Positions 1-11,310 of a DNA stretch of 64,000 bases are shown here, piece after piece. The notes beneath the pieces were generated by a model that saw only the letters and a list, made by a program, of their open reading frames with translations, ran no database searches and was not told the DNA's origin. The position numbers and the translations under genes are program-made. The stretch spans positions 90,320,840 through 90,384,839 of the forward strand of contig CM043971.1 in the NCBI GenBank assembly GCA_014529385.2. The letters are read 5' to 3'. This DNA comes from Adiantum capillus-veneris. Taxonomy: Eukaryota > Streptophyta > Polypodiopsida > Polypodiales > Pteridaceae. Positions within the stretch are counted from its first letter, which is position 1, and each line of letters begins with the position of its first letter.

Positions 1-5
1 CTACC

Positions 6-1109
6 TTGAATATGCTAAGAGCGCTACCTTCTAGTGGAGGGTCAAAAAACGAAACTCCGATTCCTGTTAAGGTCTTGACGAGAGCCCAAGCAAGGAAAAA
101 TGACAATCATCCCAAGAGTAACGATGAAAATCAAGAAGAAATCAAGACTGACAAGTCTAGCATCAGTCGTGATAATCCTTGGAAAGAACGAAGAGCGAAA
201 ATGAAAGCTAGACGTGAGCGAAAACAAAAAGATGTAGAAGCTGAGCTAACGATAGCTCGAGAGCAACTTAAACAGCAAAGAGAGTTCGACTCTCTAAAAT
301 CAACGGAAGGACCAAGAAGTGCAAGATCAGGAGGGTCGGTATTGGTAGATAAGATCAATGAACCCTTAGATGGAATCTTGCAAGCATATGAAGCAAGATT
401 GAAGAACAGACAGACTCTAGAGCAAATATGGATGACATATCCATATCCAGAGATAGAAAAACAGAGACTAGAGATGTGCAAACAGCTGATTGAAACTGCA
501 CAAACTTTACTAGAGTCTCCACCTATGGAAGCGGGAGATAGAGTAATCAAACCACCAAACAATGAAACACCTCACAAAATCGAACAAAGGATACTCGATA
601 AGATAGAAAACGTTAAATCCTTGCCGGATGTAGAGGATGCAAGAGACGTACCTAATAGCACTGATGAATCACTGAAAGATTTTCCACCATATTCCCCTAT
701 TGTGGAAGAAAATTGGCCTGAAGAGCTATGGGAAACGGTACGAAAAGCTCAAGAAAAATATGAGACAAAAACAGTCGAGTCAGCGCCTTTCTCGGAGCTC
801 AACTTGAATAAGCCTCCATGGGATTTAGACGTTAAATCATTTCAAGGGGATAATGGTTCAGTTGCATCTGAAGATAGCAGACCAGAATCACTCAGAACTT
901 TGCCATCATATATGGGGAACTATGAGGCAAGGTCAGAAATTCGAAGAGTACCTTCTCAAAGAATAGGCGGGTCAAATCAATTGGACACTAAAATCCTGAC
1001 AGACTTGTTGACCACTCTGGTCAAGTGTACAATCACATTGGCAGAATTGTTAAAATTAGGCCAAGCATGTGGACGGAAGTGGGCAAATGTCTTGAAAAAT
1101 TTGGCATAA
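6..1109 (+). CDS. gag-like hydrophilic region of RE1
   Basis: This is an open frame of about 367 codons, very rich in Lys, Glu and Arg, with heptad-like charged stretches around residues 60-100 and a Pro/Ser-rich middle. I see no zinc knuckle and no membrane segment. Its place directly before a retropepsin domain fits the C-terminal part of a Gag polyprotein or a Gag-protease linker. The frame begins only six bases into the window, so the true start may be upstream. The protease continues in a different frame from about 1130, so a frameshift separates them. The Gag label rests on position, not on a recognised capsid motif. Confidence 0.5.
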   Translation: MNMLRALPSSGGSKNETPIPVKVLTRAQARKNDNHPKSNDENQEEIKTDKSSISRDNPWKERRAKMKARRERKQKDVEAELTIAREQLKQQREFDSLKSTEGPRSARSGGSVLVDKINEPLDGILQAYEARLKNRQTLEQIWMTYPYPEIEKQRLEMCKQLIETAQTLLESPPMEAGDRVIKPPNNETPHKIEQRILDKIENVKSLPDVEDARDVPNSTDESLKDFPPYSPIVEENWPEELWETVRKAQEKYETKTVESAPFSELNLNKPPWDLDVKSFQGDNGSVASEDSRPESLRTLPSYMGNYEARSEIRRVPSQRIGGSNQLDTKILTDLLTTLVKCTITLAELLKLGQACGRKWANVLKNLA

Positions 1110-2415
1110 GGACGCCTCTTAAGTTCTTCGAAACCGAGCTTAATGACACAGAACCGAAGAAAGTCAACACTAAACCAATGCCACTCAACAAGGTAGGAGA
1201 GTATTGTGAAGGTGAAGACGGCAACACAACCCTACCAGTTGAGTATAACGGCATAGAGACTAAGGCAATACTTGATAGTGGAGCTGGCATTGCCATTGCC
1301 ACCAAAATGCTATGGGAAAAATGGGAAAAACCAGCAATACGAACAACTAGAATGAAATTGCAATTGGCGGATGGGCACATAGGGCTATAGGATTTCTTGA
1401 GGCAATTGTGGTATCTTCCTGTGGCATAGAGTACGAACATACCTTTGCCATAGTAGATTTTGGCAAGAAGAACAACTATGAAATTATCCTTGGTAGGCCG
1501 TTCATGAGGCAACTCAAAATGGTGCAGGACTGGGGGTATGATTATTTGTATCTAAGACATGCTGAAACTACTACACGCGTAAACATGAAAAATCATAGCT
1601 ACCATGATGTCATGAGAACCCCTGTGGAAGAATTTGACTCAACCACCATTAGTGGATCAGAAGTCCCAGCGTGGCTTTGTAAGAAAAAGGAGATATGGAT
1701 GTGTGGGGCATCTCAATGTAGTGAATTTGACAAAAATGAAAGCACACTGGAGAGGGTCTTGGAAGACGATGCCTATATACGAGAACCTTTTCCTGAAGAG
1801 AATCTCGAACCCCAAGAATGGTCTCAAATTTTGGCTACATTGGATGTATGCGTCAATGAAGTCACTCCCACCAAATTTTGTGATGAGAATGGCTACGATA
1901 TCATACCATACTACATGTTGAGCAGAATTGTGGAGGAGGACGAGAACGATGGAGATACTGAGAATATGAGGATCCATAAAATAGAAACAAAACTTGAGAT
2001 TAAGATAGGGGGCTATGTGGACATCCCCACTACAGAAATCAAGCAGGAAGGAGAAGAATTTTATGATTCTTCTGATCAAAGTGAAAACAAGGATAACGCG
2101 GATGACGATAAGTCGGAAAATACGGAGGGAGACGACAATCAAGATCAAGACAATGACGTCTTCTACAATTTCCCAAACCAAAGTGAGAGACTCCAAAAAA
2201 GATACAAGAGTAAACGACACCATATCAGTCCACCAACCAGGTTGAGACCCATGCTGGAGTTTAAGGGTAAGACACATTTCCTTATGAACATTCATGTTGT
2301 TGATTGTGCTAAGGATAAAGTGTCAGGAAGATTTCTTAAGGTTGTTGACTCAGGATTTAAATCCAAACTATTGAAACTAAGAAAACGAGCAAACCAAAAA
2401 AAAGAGTTGCAATAG
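1025..2415 (+). pseudogene. retropepsin 1 plus linker, RE1 pol
   Basis: Protease motif AILDSGAG lies near 1265-1288, with catalytic Asp at about 1274. After a TAG stop at 1388 and a frame change, the matching second half IILGRPFMRQ appears near 1480-1510. DSG followed about 70 residues later by ILGRP is the retropepsin pattern of plant gypsy elements. The rest, to 2415, is an acidic linker with a run of Asp/Glu/Asn around 2050-2160 leading toward the reverse transcriptase. The catalytic residue is kept but the frame is broken, so no single protein can be made from this copy. Confidence 0.7.
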
Positions 2416-2444
2416 AAAAACTGAATGTCTGTGGTAGCCTAATT

Positions 2445-4110
2445 ATGATGAAAATTGAAAGGAAAACGAGATACAATGAGTTGAAACAAAAAATTAAAAA
2501 TTTATGGACAATTGAAATGGAAAGTAGCGATGGAACAAACGAGAGTGATGGGAGTAAAAAGATAGATGTACCTCCTCACTATTGTAAGTACACCATTCAG
2601 GAAAGAAGATTGGTGGTTCAGCAACCAATCAGGGAGCCTAAATCAAACGAGTCCTACGATGGGCCAGAGAACGCTAAGAAAATAGACTTAACAGAGCCAG
2701 GAGAAAATCCGCGACCTGCTTACATTGTCACATATCTAAGTCGAGAAGAAGAGGACTTACTGATCAAAACACTTAAGGAATTTCGAGATGTATTTGCATG
2801 GTCGTACAAAGATTTGAAGGGAGTGGATCCTAACATTTGTGAACATTCAATCCCTCTGAAGTCTGATGCAAAGCCAAGAAAACAACGTCCATACACGTAT
2901 AATGAGACATTCGCCAAAAGGATAAAAGAGGAGATAGACAAACTTATGGAGGCTGAATTTATCTATGAGATAGAGCACACAGACTGGGTGTCCCCGATAG
3001 TGGTGGTACCCAAGAAAAAGGGAAATTACGAGTGTGTGTAAATCTCAAGAAGGTAAACGCACCCCAATAAGGGACAACTACCCTCTTCCTATCAGTGAAC
3101 ACGTCCTGGAGCAAGTGGTAGGCAAGCAAGCCTATAGGTTTATGGACTGATTCTCTGGTTATAACCGATTGGGGGTCAAACTAGAAGATCAATACAAAAC
3201 AGCATTTGCAACAAAATGGGGCATATATGCGTTTAGGGTAATGCCATTTGGCTTGACCAATGCTCCAACCACATTTCAGAGATTAATGACACACGCTTTT
3301 AAAGAATACTTGCGAAAATTCTTGGATATTTACATGGACGACTTGTGTGTCTATTCTCTATTGAGAGAAGACCATATAGATCATCTGAGAAAGGTATTCG
3401 AAAAATGCAGAATGTATAGGATTTGCCTCAACCCAGAAAAATGTGTATTCATGGTACGACAAGGTAAAATCTTAGGCCACATAGTGTCGGCTAATGGACT
3501 TACCACTGATGAAGACAAGGTAAAGGTGATCATAGAATTGCCAAGACCAAACACTGTACGAGAGGTACAATCATTTATGGGACATTGTGGATACTACCGA
3601 CGTTTTATCTACATGTATGGTGTAATAGCAAAACCCTTGTATAGTCTAATCACGCTCTTCATTTGGACAAATGAATGTGAGGAGTCATTCCAAAAACTGA
3701 AAGATGCATTGGTATTTGCACCAATTCTAAAAGCACCAGATTTGTCAAAGATCTTCCATGTACATGTAGATGCTTCGGCATTTACAATAGGCTGTATATT
3801 AGCACAACTAGATGAGGGTAAGACGGACTTTCCAATCAGTTATGCTAGTAGACAACTCAACAGTGCAAAAAAAGAATTATACTACCACTGAAAGAGAAGG
3901 ATTGGGTATGATATATGCGGTAAAGAAATTTCGGCATTACTTACTCGCGAACAAATTCACATTCTTTGTGGATCATCAGGCACTCTTGTACTTAGTAAAC
4001 AAACCTTGTAACACGGGACGAATTGTAAGATGGTTCATTGTGTTACTGGAGTTTGATTTTACGGTAGTAGTTAAGAAAGGAAAAACGCATCAAAGATCAG
4101 ACCACCTTTC
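2445..4110 (+). pseudogene. reverse transcriptase and RNase H, RE1 pol
   Basis: The reverse transcriptase runs from about 2750 (FRDVFAWSYKDL) through VSPIVVVPKKKG, then VMPFGLTNAPTTFQR near 3238-3285 and the active-site box YMDD at 3331-3342. RNase H follows from about 3750 (HVHVDASAFTIG) to LSRLLHG near 4130. Breaks are a frame change at the TAA of 3039, a TGA at 3148 just after the motif-A Asp, where gypsy elements normally have Gly, and a frameshift near 3880-3895 inside RNase H. The polymerase box itself is intact. It belongs to the Ty3/gypsy type because integrase lies downstream and the GLTNAPTTFQ motif is typical. Confidence 0.88.
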
Positions 4111-4928
4111 TCGACTACTACATGGCGAAAAAGCTACTGGGGTAGATGATGATCTCCCAGATGCATACCTGTTTAATATAGAGATGATACCGAAATGGTC
4201 AGAGGAAATTATTCCGTTGCTGACATATGGAATGAATCTTGATGACAAACACACGGTGGAAGACGTTAGACAAGCACGAAATTACACAATCCTTGCGGGA
4301 AGAATGTACCATCATGGAAACGATATGATTCTAAGGTTGTGTAAAGGCCCAGAGGAGTACGAAGCATATCTAGAGGAGGCCCACACACAAACAGGGGGAT
4401 TCCATAGAGGAAATCAAATGATGTATGAACAATTAAGAAGACTTGGAGTGTATTGGCCAAGAATGGAAGGCGATGTAGCAAATTACATCAAGAAATGCAA
4501 CTTTTGCACATCCAATACCACTGTGGATTATGCCACATTATACCAAGTGACAGTACCACCCACATGGAGTCATGCTATTGTGGAATATTTGACTAATAAG
4601 GAGCTACCAGGAGATTGGTCTAAAGCCATACAAAAGGCTCTACAAATCTAAGCGAATAGGTATATCCTCATTAGTGACCAATTGTATAAAAGAGGAACTG
4701 ATGACCAGCTGAGGTTAGTTCCTCATGAAAATGACTACTTTCCATTATTGGAACAAGCTCATGCAGGCATAGCAGGAGGTCATTTTTTAGCAGAGAGAAC
4801 CGTAAAAATCATTATGGTTGCAGGTATATGGTGGCCGACCATGATTCAAGATGCAGCAGAATTCGTGAAAAGGTGTGATGAATGTCAACGCACTAAGGTA
4901 CCAGTTAAAAGAGACGAAATTCCCTTAA
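4111..4928 (+). pseudogene. tandem integrase zinc-binding modules, RE1
   Basis: Two HHCC modules occur in a row. The first has the His pair in HTQTGGFH (about 4382-4405) and the Cys pair CNFC (about 4495-4506). The second has HAGIAGGH at 4760-4783 and CDEC at about 4874-4885, ending CQRTKVPVKRDEIPL. Each is followed by the usual Tyr/Trp-Trp-Pro motif (YWPRM, WWPTM). They are separated by about 85 residues and one in-frame TAA at 4649. Most gypsy integrases have one such module, so this is either an internal duplication or a join of two related elements. The coding frame stops at TTAA 4925-4928, where another element is inserted. Confidence 0.75.
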
Positions 4929-6270
4929 CACTAGGTTGGTAACCTAACAGGACATAAAAGTGTCCTTTCAAGGTTTTGAAAAAAACCTCCAAAACCATAG
5001 TAGATCCACTCATTTTGTAAAATCCTTTCATGAGGTTATAGTTCAAGGCCTACTACACATGGAAAAAATAAGAAACTTGTAAAATTTCTCATCTTTTGGT
5101 CACACCAAGCCTCTAAAGTTGATGGACCAATACATTTTCATCAAAATAGTCATTTCTTACGTTTTGTTGCATAAAAATAAGATTAGGGATTTTTGTAGGA
5201 CTTGAGATAAATTCCCTAGTTAACTTCAATGGGTTGGTGATCAGAACATATGATTGCTTCTTACTCACTATTTTTTGTTTTTCCAAAAGAAATAGGTACA
5301 AAAAAGTTGAATTTTTACCATTCTGTAAACCTATCATCAAAGTTTCTATAGCCACAGTCAATACAAATAATATATGCATGTTTTCTTAGTTCCCTATTGT
5401 CCTTTAGGTTCATAAGGAGCCATGGAGCATGTCAAAGAAATAATACATCTCTTACCAAGGGGAATCTTGGGGACAAAGATGAAGTGCTAAATACAACAAA
5501 CATGAAAAAACTGGGTTCAACATTATGAGTTGTAGAACCCATAGAAACTATTCAATATCTAGCCAAATTTGATCCTTATGACTAGATATGGTTACTACCT
5601 GTAAAATTCATGTAGTTCTCACAAGAAACTAACAATATTGAAAAAGCTATACTTGATATACTAGAATGTTTCGTTTTCTTCTATAATTGAAAAAATCAAC
5701 CATCATTGTCTACTATGCAAAATAGGGTATTAGGTGCCCCAAAACTCAAGGAATATTAGCTTTATGTTACAATATGCGACATAGATAATCAAAACTACAT
5801 TTGGATATCATGAAAGCCACCAAAAAAATCATAGAAGAGCTAAAATTGGCTAAAAAACAGGATTTGACAATTTTTATAATTTGGTCATAACTTACAACTT
5901 TAACATTTATTTCTCCCTAGAAGCATCAGGACATGTTGAGGACTACTAAAGATAGTTATCTAGCATTATAGACCTCACAAACATGAATTCTAGAGTGGTA
6001 TAGTTGCAAAAAGTTGAAAAAAACCAAAAACAGGACCCGTTTTTTCACACAGTTTAGGTTGTGAAATGTTGTGCAAGGACAAGGTTAAAGATGGAATTGA
6101 TATTTCAAAAAAATGTCGAGTTTTTTTTAGCTCATGAGACAACTTTCTAGACAAATAGCACCTCAAAATCCATTTTGAAACTCTTGACATAATTCAAGGA
6201 AAATGGTCACTTAACAAGACATAAAAGTGTCCTAGGACATAAAAGTGTCCCATTAGCAACCTAGTGTTAA
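4925..6270. mobile_element. 1338-bp non-autonomous inverted-repeat element in RE1 integrase
   Basis: The element 4929-6266 begins CACTAGGTTG and ends with its exact complement CAACCTAGTG. Both ends are flanked by TTAA (4925-4928 and 6267-6270). Removing the element and one TTAA rejoins the integrase reading frame perfectly (EIPL then RPMMSARAF). Just inside the ends sit near-palindromes GGACATAAAAGTGTCC at 4950-4965 and 6235-6250, and a variant at 6217-6232. The interior is AT-rich with no usable reading frame. Because TTAA is a palindrome, the site could also be read as a TA duplication with an 11-bp terminus starting ACACTAGG, so the superfamily is not settled. Confidence 0.85.
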
Positions 6271-7238
6271 GACCAATGATGAGTGCTCGAGCATTCTCTA
6301 AATGGGGATTGGACTTTGTTGGTCCTATCACTCCACCAGCATATCGTTCACAAGCACAATATATCATAGTGGCCACGGACTACATGACCAAATGGGTGGA
6401 AGCAAAAGCCACAACGAAAGCAGACGCTAGAACCACGGCACAATTCTTATATGAATATGTGTTTACACGTTATGGCCTTCCAATCGAGCTGGTGAGTGAT
6501 AGAGGGACACACTTTGTAAATGAAGTTATCCAACATCTCTTAAATGAGTTTATGGTAATTCATCGCAAATCTGCACCCTATCATCCACAAGCCAATGGCC
6601 AAGTGGAAGCGACCAACAAAATATTGTGCACGGTTCTTACGAAACTGGTTAGTGAAACAAGAACAGATTGGGATCAAATGCTCTATTCGGCATTGTGGGC
6701 TTATCGAGTTGCATATAAAACAACACTCAATGCTACACCATTTAATATGGTATATGGGTTAAATGCAATATTGCCCATTGACTTTTTGATCCCCATACTA
6801 AGGGTAGCCAAACAATTGGACTGGACGGGATATGAACTTTCAGAACGGTTAGAGGACCTTGAAAAATTAGATGAGTTACGACTCAATGCTGTAGTGGCCA
6901 TATATGCAAAAAAAAGACAACAGAAAGAGTTTTTTGACAAACATGTCAAGACAAAGGACTTTAAAACGGGAGACTATGTCTTGGTATACACCCTTAAACA
7001 GCATGCCAAAAAGCTCGAGAAAAGGGGAATGGGGCCTTATTTGATCCAAGAAATATCGTCCAGCGGAGCAGTAAAACTGTCGACACTAGATGGAAAAGAA
7101 ATGCCGAACTGGATTAGTGGGTGTCGTTTAAAAAAGTATCATCCACCTTTAACACCGGAAATGTTGTTTCAACTGCATTATGGAAAAACCTATAGACAGG
7201 AACAACAAAGAATTCAGGACCAGACACAACAAAAATAA
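6271..7238 (+). CDS. integrase catalytic core and C-terminal domain, RE1
   Basis: The core starts right after the TTAA duplication: WGLDFVGPI (first catalytic Asp), then ELVSDRGTHF (second Asp) and PQANGQVEATN (catalytic Glu). All three catalytic residues are present with normal spacing. The C-terminal part contains TGDYVLVYTLKQ and GPYLIQEI, the usual DNA-binding domain of gypsy integrases, and there is no chromodomain. The stretch to TAA at 7236 is open, the best-preserved block of RE1. In its present state it is cut from the zinc-binding modules by the 1.34-kb insertion. Confidence 0.85.
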
Positions 7239-7283
7239 AAGGAACGGATTGCTAAACGAAAGCAGTTTCTCAGGACAATAAAC

Positions 7284-7931
7284 ATGGTCACCCCAATGAT
7301 GAATTACGAATATCCTCTTTCAACATCCCAAACGATCGAAGCGGATATACAAAGCGACGAATTAGAAAAGACCATGACAGACCTTAGGGCTCAGGACGAT
7401 AGCATCCTGGACGACTTGGAAGATACATGGTGTAGTCCTTACATAAAAGCTTATGCAGGCACAAAACAAGTTGAAATCTATGCATTGCTTGACACTGGAG
7501 TAAAAATGAGTGTCATCAGCTTTGAGCTCTTTTAGAAACCTGGACCAATGAAGACGATCCCAGAGACACACCAGTTGAAAGTAGCATCGGGTGATGAGGT
7601 GACCACGTTGTGGTCTATGATAATACCAATCACAGTGCAGGCACACCCGTACACTACAAAATTCCATGTACTACCACCAAGTACATCAGCAACATCGTGT
7701 ATCTTAGCAGTGTCATGGATGAAAGCTAACAGGGTATTCATTGATTTGGATACTAATGAGTCACTGTTCAGAAAGGAGAACTTTTCAGAACCCATCTTAT
7801 CATATAACCAATTCATGTCAAGGAGGAAACAAAAGTCAATACAACCGCAAAGATCTGCCCAACAACAAATAAAGTTTACAAGTCCAGCAACGTCTTATCA
7901 AAAATCAGCAACCATGCAGGGAACCAGGTAA
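7284..7931 (+). pseudogene. second retropepsin-like domain downstream of integrase
   Basis: After the integrase stop an independent frame reads IYALLDTGVKMSVIS (catalytic DTG near 7491), then a TAG at 7533, and continues in the same frame with LKVASGDEVT and CILAVSWMKANRVFID (about 7695-7740). DTG plus a later hydrophobic ILxxSWM block is the retropepsin layout. It is distinct from the DSG protease upstream of the reverse transcriptase. A second protease fold after integrase is not the usual gypsy plan. It could be a separate extra reading frame of this lineage or the remnant of another element. Confidence 0.6.
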
Positions 7932-8696
7932 GTTTGGGTACGACGTACAGAGATGAACGAGACACAATTACATCAAAAGAGGAAATACAAAGTTTGGATA
8001 AGGCACGATAGCCTAATTCCTATAAAAAAGGAGTCAGAAGAACAGACAAAACACTGAAAGCCAGCAAAACTTCAAAGAAACATAGTCAATCTGTCAAATA
8101 CGCAACGGACTATATTGGTATGGCGGCCAAAATTTCCAATTCAAAACGAGCGAACAAAACAAGAAGGGCGGCCAAAGATGACAAACGAGCAGTTATCTAC
8201 AACTGTCAAGGTCATGCAACATCATGCAAACAGCACGAGGAAACAAACAGAATCAAGAACAAAAACTACAAGGATGTCTAAGACCCAAGTCATCAAGGCA
8301 GAAAGAAAGAATGTTCCACCAGATACGACAATATCGACTTCAAAGGAACCACATACGCCAATTCAAAAACCGTCGAAAACAATCAAACAAAGAGCGGCAG
8401 ATTTACAACTACTCCTTGCAAAGAAAATCTGCCAGCCAACTCAAGCTACCACAGGAAGCCTCAACGACAAATGCCAATAAGCGAATCGCTTATACCTTCC
8501 TCCTGCACCGCATAAATTCTTTCTACATGCATTGACTGCACATGCATATAGGGCTATATTACAAGGCTTGCATTAGCATGAGTTCAAACCCATGCACAAC
8601 ACATACCCTTGACGATACCCTGTTGTCCGCGAGGACTCCAACTAGGAGGGGGGGAGGCATTCCAAATGCGGACTCATGTCATATATTAGAGGGCAA
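7932..8696 (+). other. RE1 3' untranslated region with polypurine tract
   Basis: Only short Lys/Gln/Thr-rich open frames occur here, none recognisable. A strong polypurine tract AGGAGGGGGGGAGG lies at 8644-8657 and is nearly identical to the tract that directly precedes the RE2 LTR at 15441. A weaker purine run, AGAGGGCAA, ends at 8696 directly before TGTTTG. Either tract could prime plus-strand synthesis. Confidence 0.5.
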
Positions 8697-10158
8697 TGTT
8701 TGTGAGCAATTTTTCAACCATTTTTGCGTTTTATTGTGTGATTTTTGGAAAAAGAATATGCCCTCATAATTAATCAGAATTGGGGATCAAATCATCTTTC
8801 ATGAGCCCCTAGGGATGTGTATAGACTATAAAGAGAGTCAAATCTGGCAAAAAAATATCAAAAAAAAAAGCAAAAAATAGGCCAAGGATGACGATAATGA
8901 GCGAGTTTGTACATAGACGAGAGAAAAGTGAGCTACAAAGTGTTTTGCTTTTCATTGGTATTTTTCTAGGTTAGAATTGCTATTTTCGGGTTATTTTGGG
9001 ATTTATTTGCTTTATTTTAGCCATTTTCTAGCAAAAATTATAGAAAAAAATATGTAATCCAGATGGAAACACAAAAGAAGAGACGCCTGATCAGAGCAAG
9101 GTAAAGAAGACACAGAAAAAATAGGGACTGCAAAGGTGACAGGGCAAAATGACCACCGTCATGAAGGGACCTCCAATAGGAGAAATCTACAAAAATGGTA
9201 AAACCGGAGCAACCGAAGTCCAAATCAGGAAATTTGCGAGCCTAAACCGCATCTCGCAAAAAGGTATAACCACAGGTAAAAGATTGGAAAATTTGGTGTC
9301 GGAGTCTCGATTACATATAGAGAGGCTAGGCTAGAAATCCCTCATTTGAGTCATTTTTCATAGCGAGAGAGAGAGAGCTCCCTACAGCAGTTGAGACTTC
9401 CAGGAGCTCATCCATCGCGCAAGGTCACCAGATCGACATCAGATATGAGAGGTATGCTCGTCAACACTGACTCTAAGTATTGTTTACTTCAGTTAGTCGC
9501 AAAACCTCGCCGGCATCACAATCACAACCTGTGCACACATATGGTAGACCGGTTGTTAGGGAGACCTAGAGGCCACCAAATGGAACCAAAATTGAAAGGC
9601 AAAATGCCTATAGCTTAGGGATCGAGCCTATGACCTCGAAAAGTGTGAAGGAAGCCGCTCAGAAAACCCTAATTTCACAGGACCTGCAAAAGGGCAACTA
9701 AACCAAGGTGATCGAAAATGAGCCAAAATTCATAGACAGCAAGCCAATAACCTCGACAAACTGACTGAAGGGTTAGACTATGAAAAAGTTCGTCAAAACG
9801 GAGCCTAAAGTCCCTATCTGACGAAAACCGCACAAAGCGTCACGATACTCTAAAGGGCCGACCAAGTGACAAAATGACACCAAATTCAACAAGGTACATC
9901 CAAAAGAGGTCAACTACGAGATGGAATGTGTCCACTCGGGAAAAAAGCTCTTCCACTAAGGCAAATGCCGGTAACAGACCAGAAGGATGTCCAAATGGTC
10001 GTTCTTGGTATTGTAAACACCAAAACAACAATTGACTGCTTGGATGGAAGGTCAAAAGGAAATAAAAGACAGCTGGAATCATAAAATGACCAAAAGGAAC
10101 CGCGACCATCACCTAAGTGGTCTACTTCGATTCCAGGACCAGCTAAGTGTTGCAAACA
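8697..10158 (+). repeat. putative 3' LTR of RE1
   Basis: The stretch starts TGTTTG and ends CAAACA, a 6-bp terminal inverted repeat, and contains a TATA-like ACATATAGAGAGG near 9313 followed by a GA tract. No second copy lies in the window, so the LTR assignment cannot be confirmed by pairing. Open frames here are short and unconvincing. Confidence 0.4.
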
Positions 10159-11310
10159 GGGAGTACACTCTGCTAAATTGATTAAAACTTAATGTGTGTG
10201 TCTAGGAGGGCGTATTAAAACCATGGTGGTCAACTAACATTAAAAAAAAAATGGTAAAAATGACCAAATGCTAGTCTATCGCGATAGACTTGAATTTACA
10301 CTTAGACAAGTGAAATTTTGACTTTAGCTTCATGAGGGGTGCTAACAAGGATTATTAACCACCAATATCAAGTCAAAGTGCAAGAAGGATCTTTTCTGGC
10401 CAAAAACTTAGTCTATCGCGATAGACTTGCTACACCAATTATTGGGGGAAAGACTTTTCAAAATTTTTACAAGATAGACTTGGGGAAGCACATGAAGGCA
10501 GTACACCAAATTTGGTGACAAGATGGACTCATATGGCAAGCTGAGAAAGACATGCAGACAACTTAGAGTCAGAAAAGGACATCTCAAGGGCAGACAGGTA
10601 AAATTCTCATGTGAGGGGTCAAGAAACCTTGCATCAACTGGGAGAAGGCAGACAGATGGTCACAGAGCCAAAAAATGACAAATTGGCACTAAGTACCAGT
10701 CTATCGCGATAGACTAAGCAGAGGGATACTGGACCATCTTATCAAAAATTTGAATTATCAGTTGTCTTCAACATGATGCAAGAGGACCACCCAGTAAGTT
10801 TGAGCCCAAAACAACACAAAATGAAGGAGATAGACCAACATCTCCTTGGCAGGAATCTGAAAAAGTGGGAGTTGATCTAAAAAGGGGTCACTTGACATTC
10901 ATTTGAGGTGAAAATGAGATCAGATCATGTGCAAGGTATGGGAAACCAATTGGTGGAGGCACAACTGCAAAATAGGACCTTGGTCAAAAAAAGGTTAGTC
11001 TATCATGATAGACTGAGCAAAAGCTGCAAATGAATAGATTTTGAGCCTTGGCTTATAGAGTGACCTTACATGCCTTGTGAGCATACACCACACCAAATTT
11101 CAAGGCATTTGGACTTGTTCTCCTTCACCAACAACATCAATTTGAAGCCGCCAAAGTCGCACAATGGAAGAGCTTGTCTATCTGCTAACATTTTACCTTA
11201 TCTAATCTTGGGACTAAGAAGGATCATCTAGATGCATGATTAAGTAATAATCAATTTAGGAGAGTAGTATTATGTTTGTGCATTAACTATTAATTGTGAA
11301 TGCAGGATCT
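10159..11310. other. leader region of RE2 with no gene
   Basis: About 1.15 kb without a coding frame. Its notable content is four copies of an 18-bp palindrome. It ends with an acceptor-like TTGTGAATGCAG at 11294-11305 just before the ATG of the RE2 reading frame. Confidence 0.5.
10273..11014. repeat. four dispersed copies of an 18-bp palindrome
   Basis: AGTCTATCGCGATAGACT is present exactly at 10273-10290, 10410-10427 and 10698-10715, and as AGTCTATCATGATAGACT at 10997-11014. The variant remains a perfect palindrome because both central bases changed together (CG to AT within the core). Spacings are 137, 288 and 299 bp. Symmetric sites of this length suggest binding by a dimeric protein or a structural role in the RNA leader. 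Confidence 0.9.

Larger units (their letters stand above)
1..10158 (+). mobile_element. Ty3/gypsy retrotransposon RE1, left end outside window
   Basis: In order along the plus strand are a gag-like region, retropepsin, reverse transcriptase, RNase H, two integrase zinc-binding modules, the integrase core and a second retropepsin-like region. This is the gypsy order with integrase after RNase H. The 5' LTR, primer site and start of gag lie left of the window. The right boundary at 10158 is a proposal based on TGTTTG at 8697 and CAAACA ending at 10158. The element is dead, with frameshifts between most blocks, and a smaller inverted-repeat element sits in its integrase. It probably inserted into the leader of RE2, which would explain why RE2 has no 5' LTR here. 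The alternative is that RE1 and RE2 are one very long element with an extra 3' reading frame. Confidence 0.75.

Noticed and set aside
10273-11014. Repeated palindrome as a CRISPR array
   Set aside because: Spacing is 137-299 bp and irregular, and the surrounding sequence is a plant retrotransposon leader.
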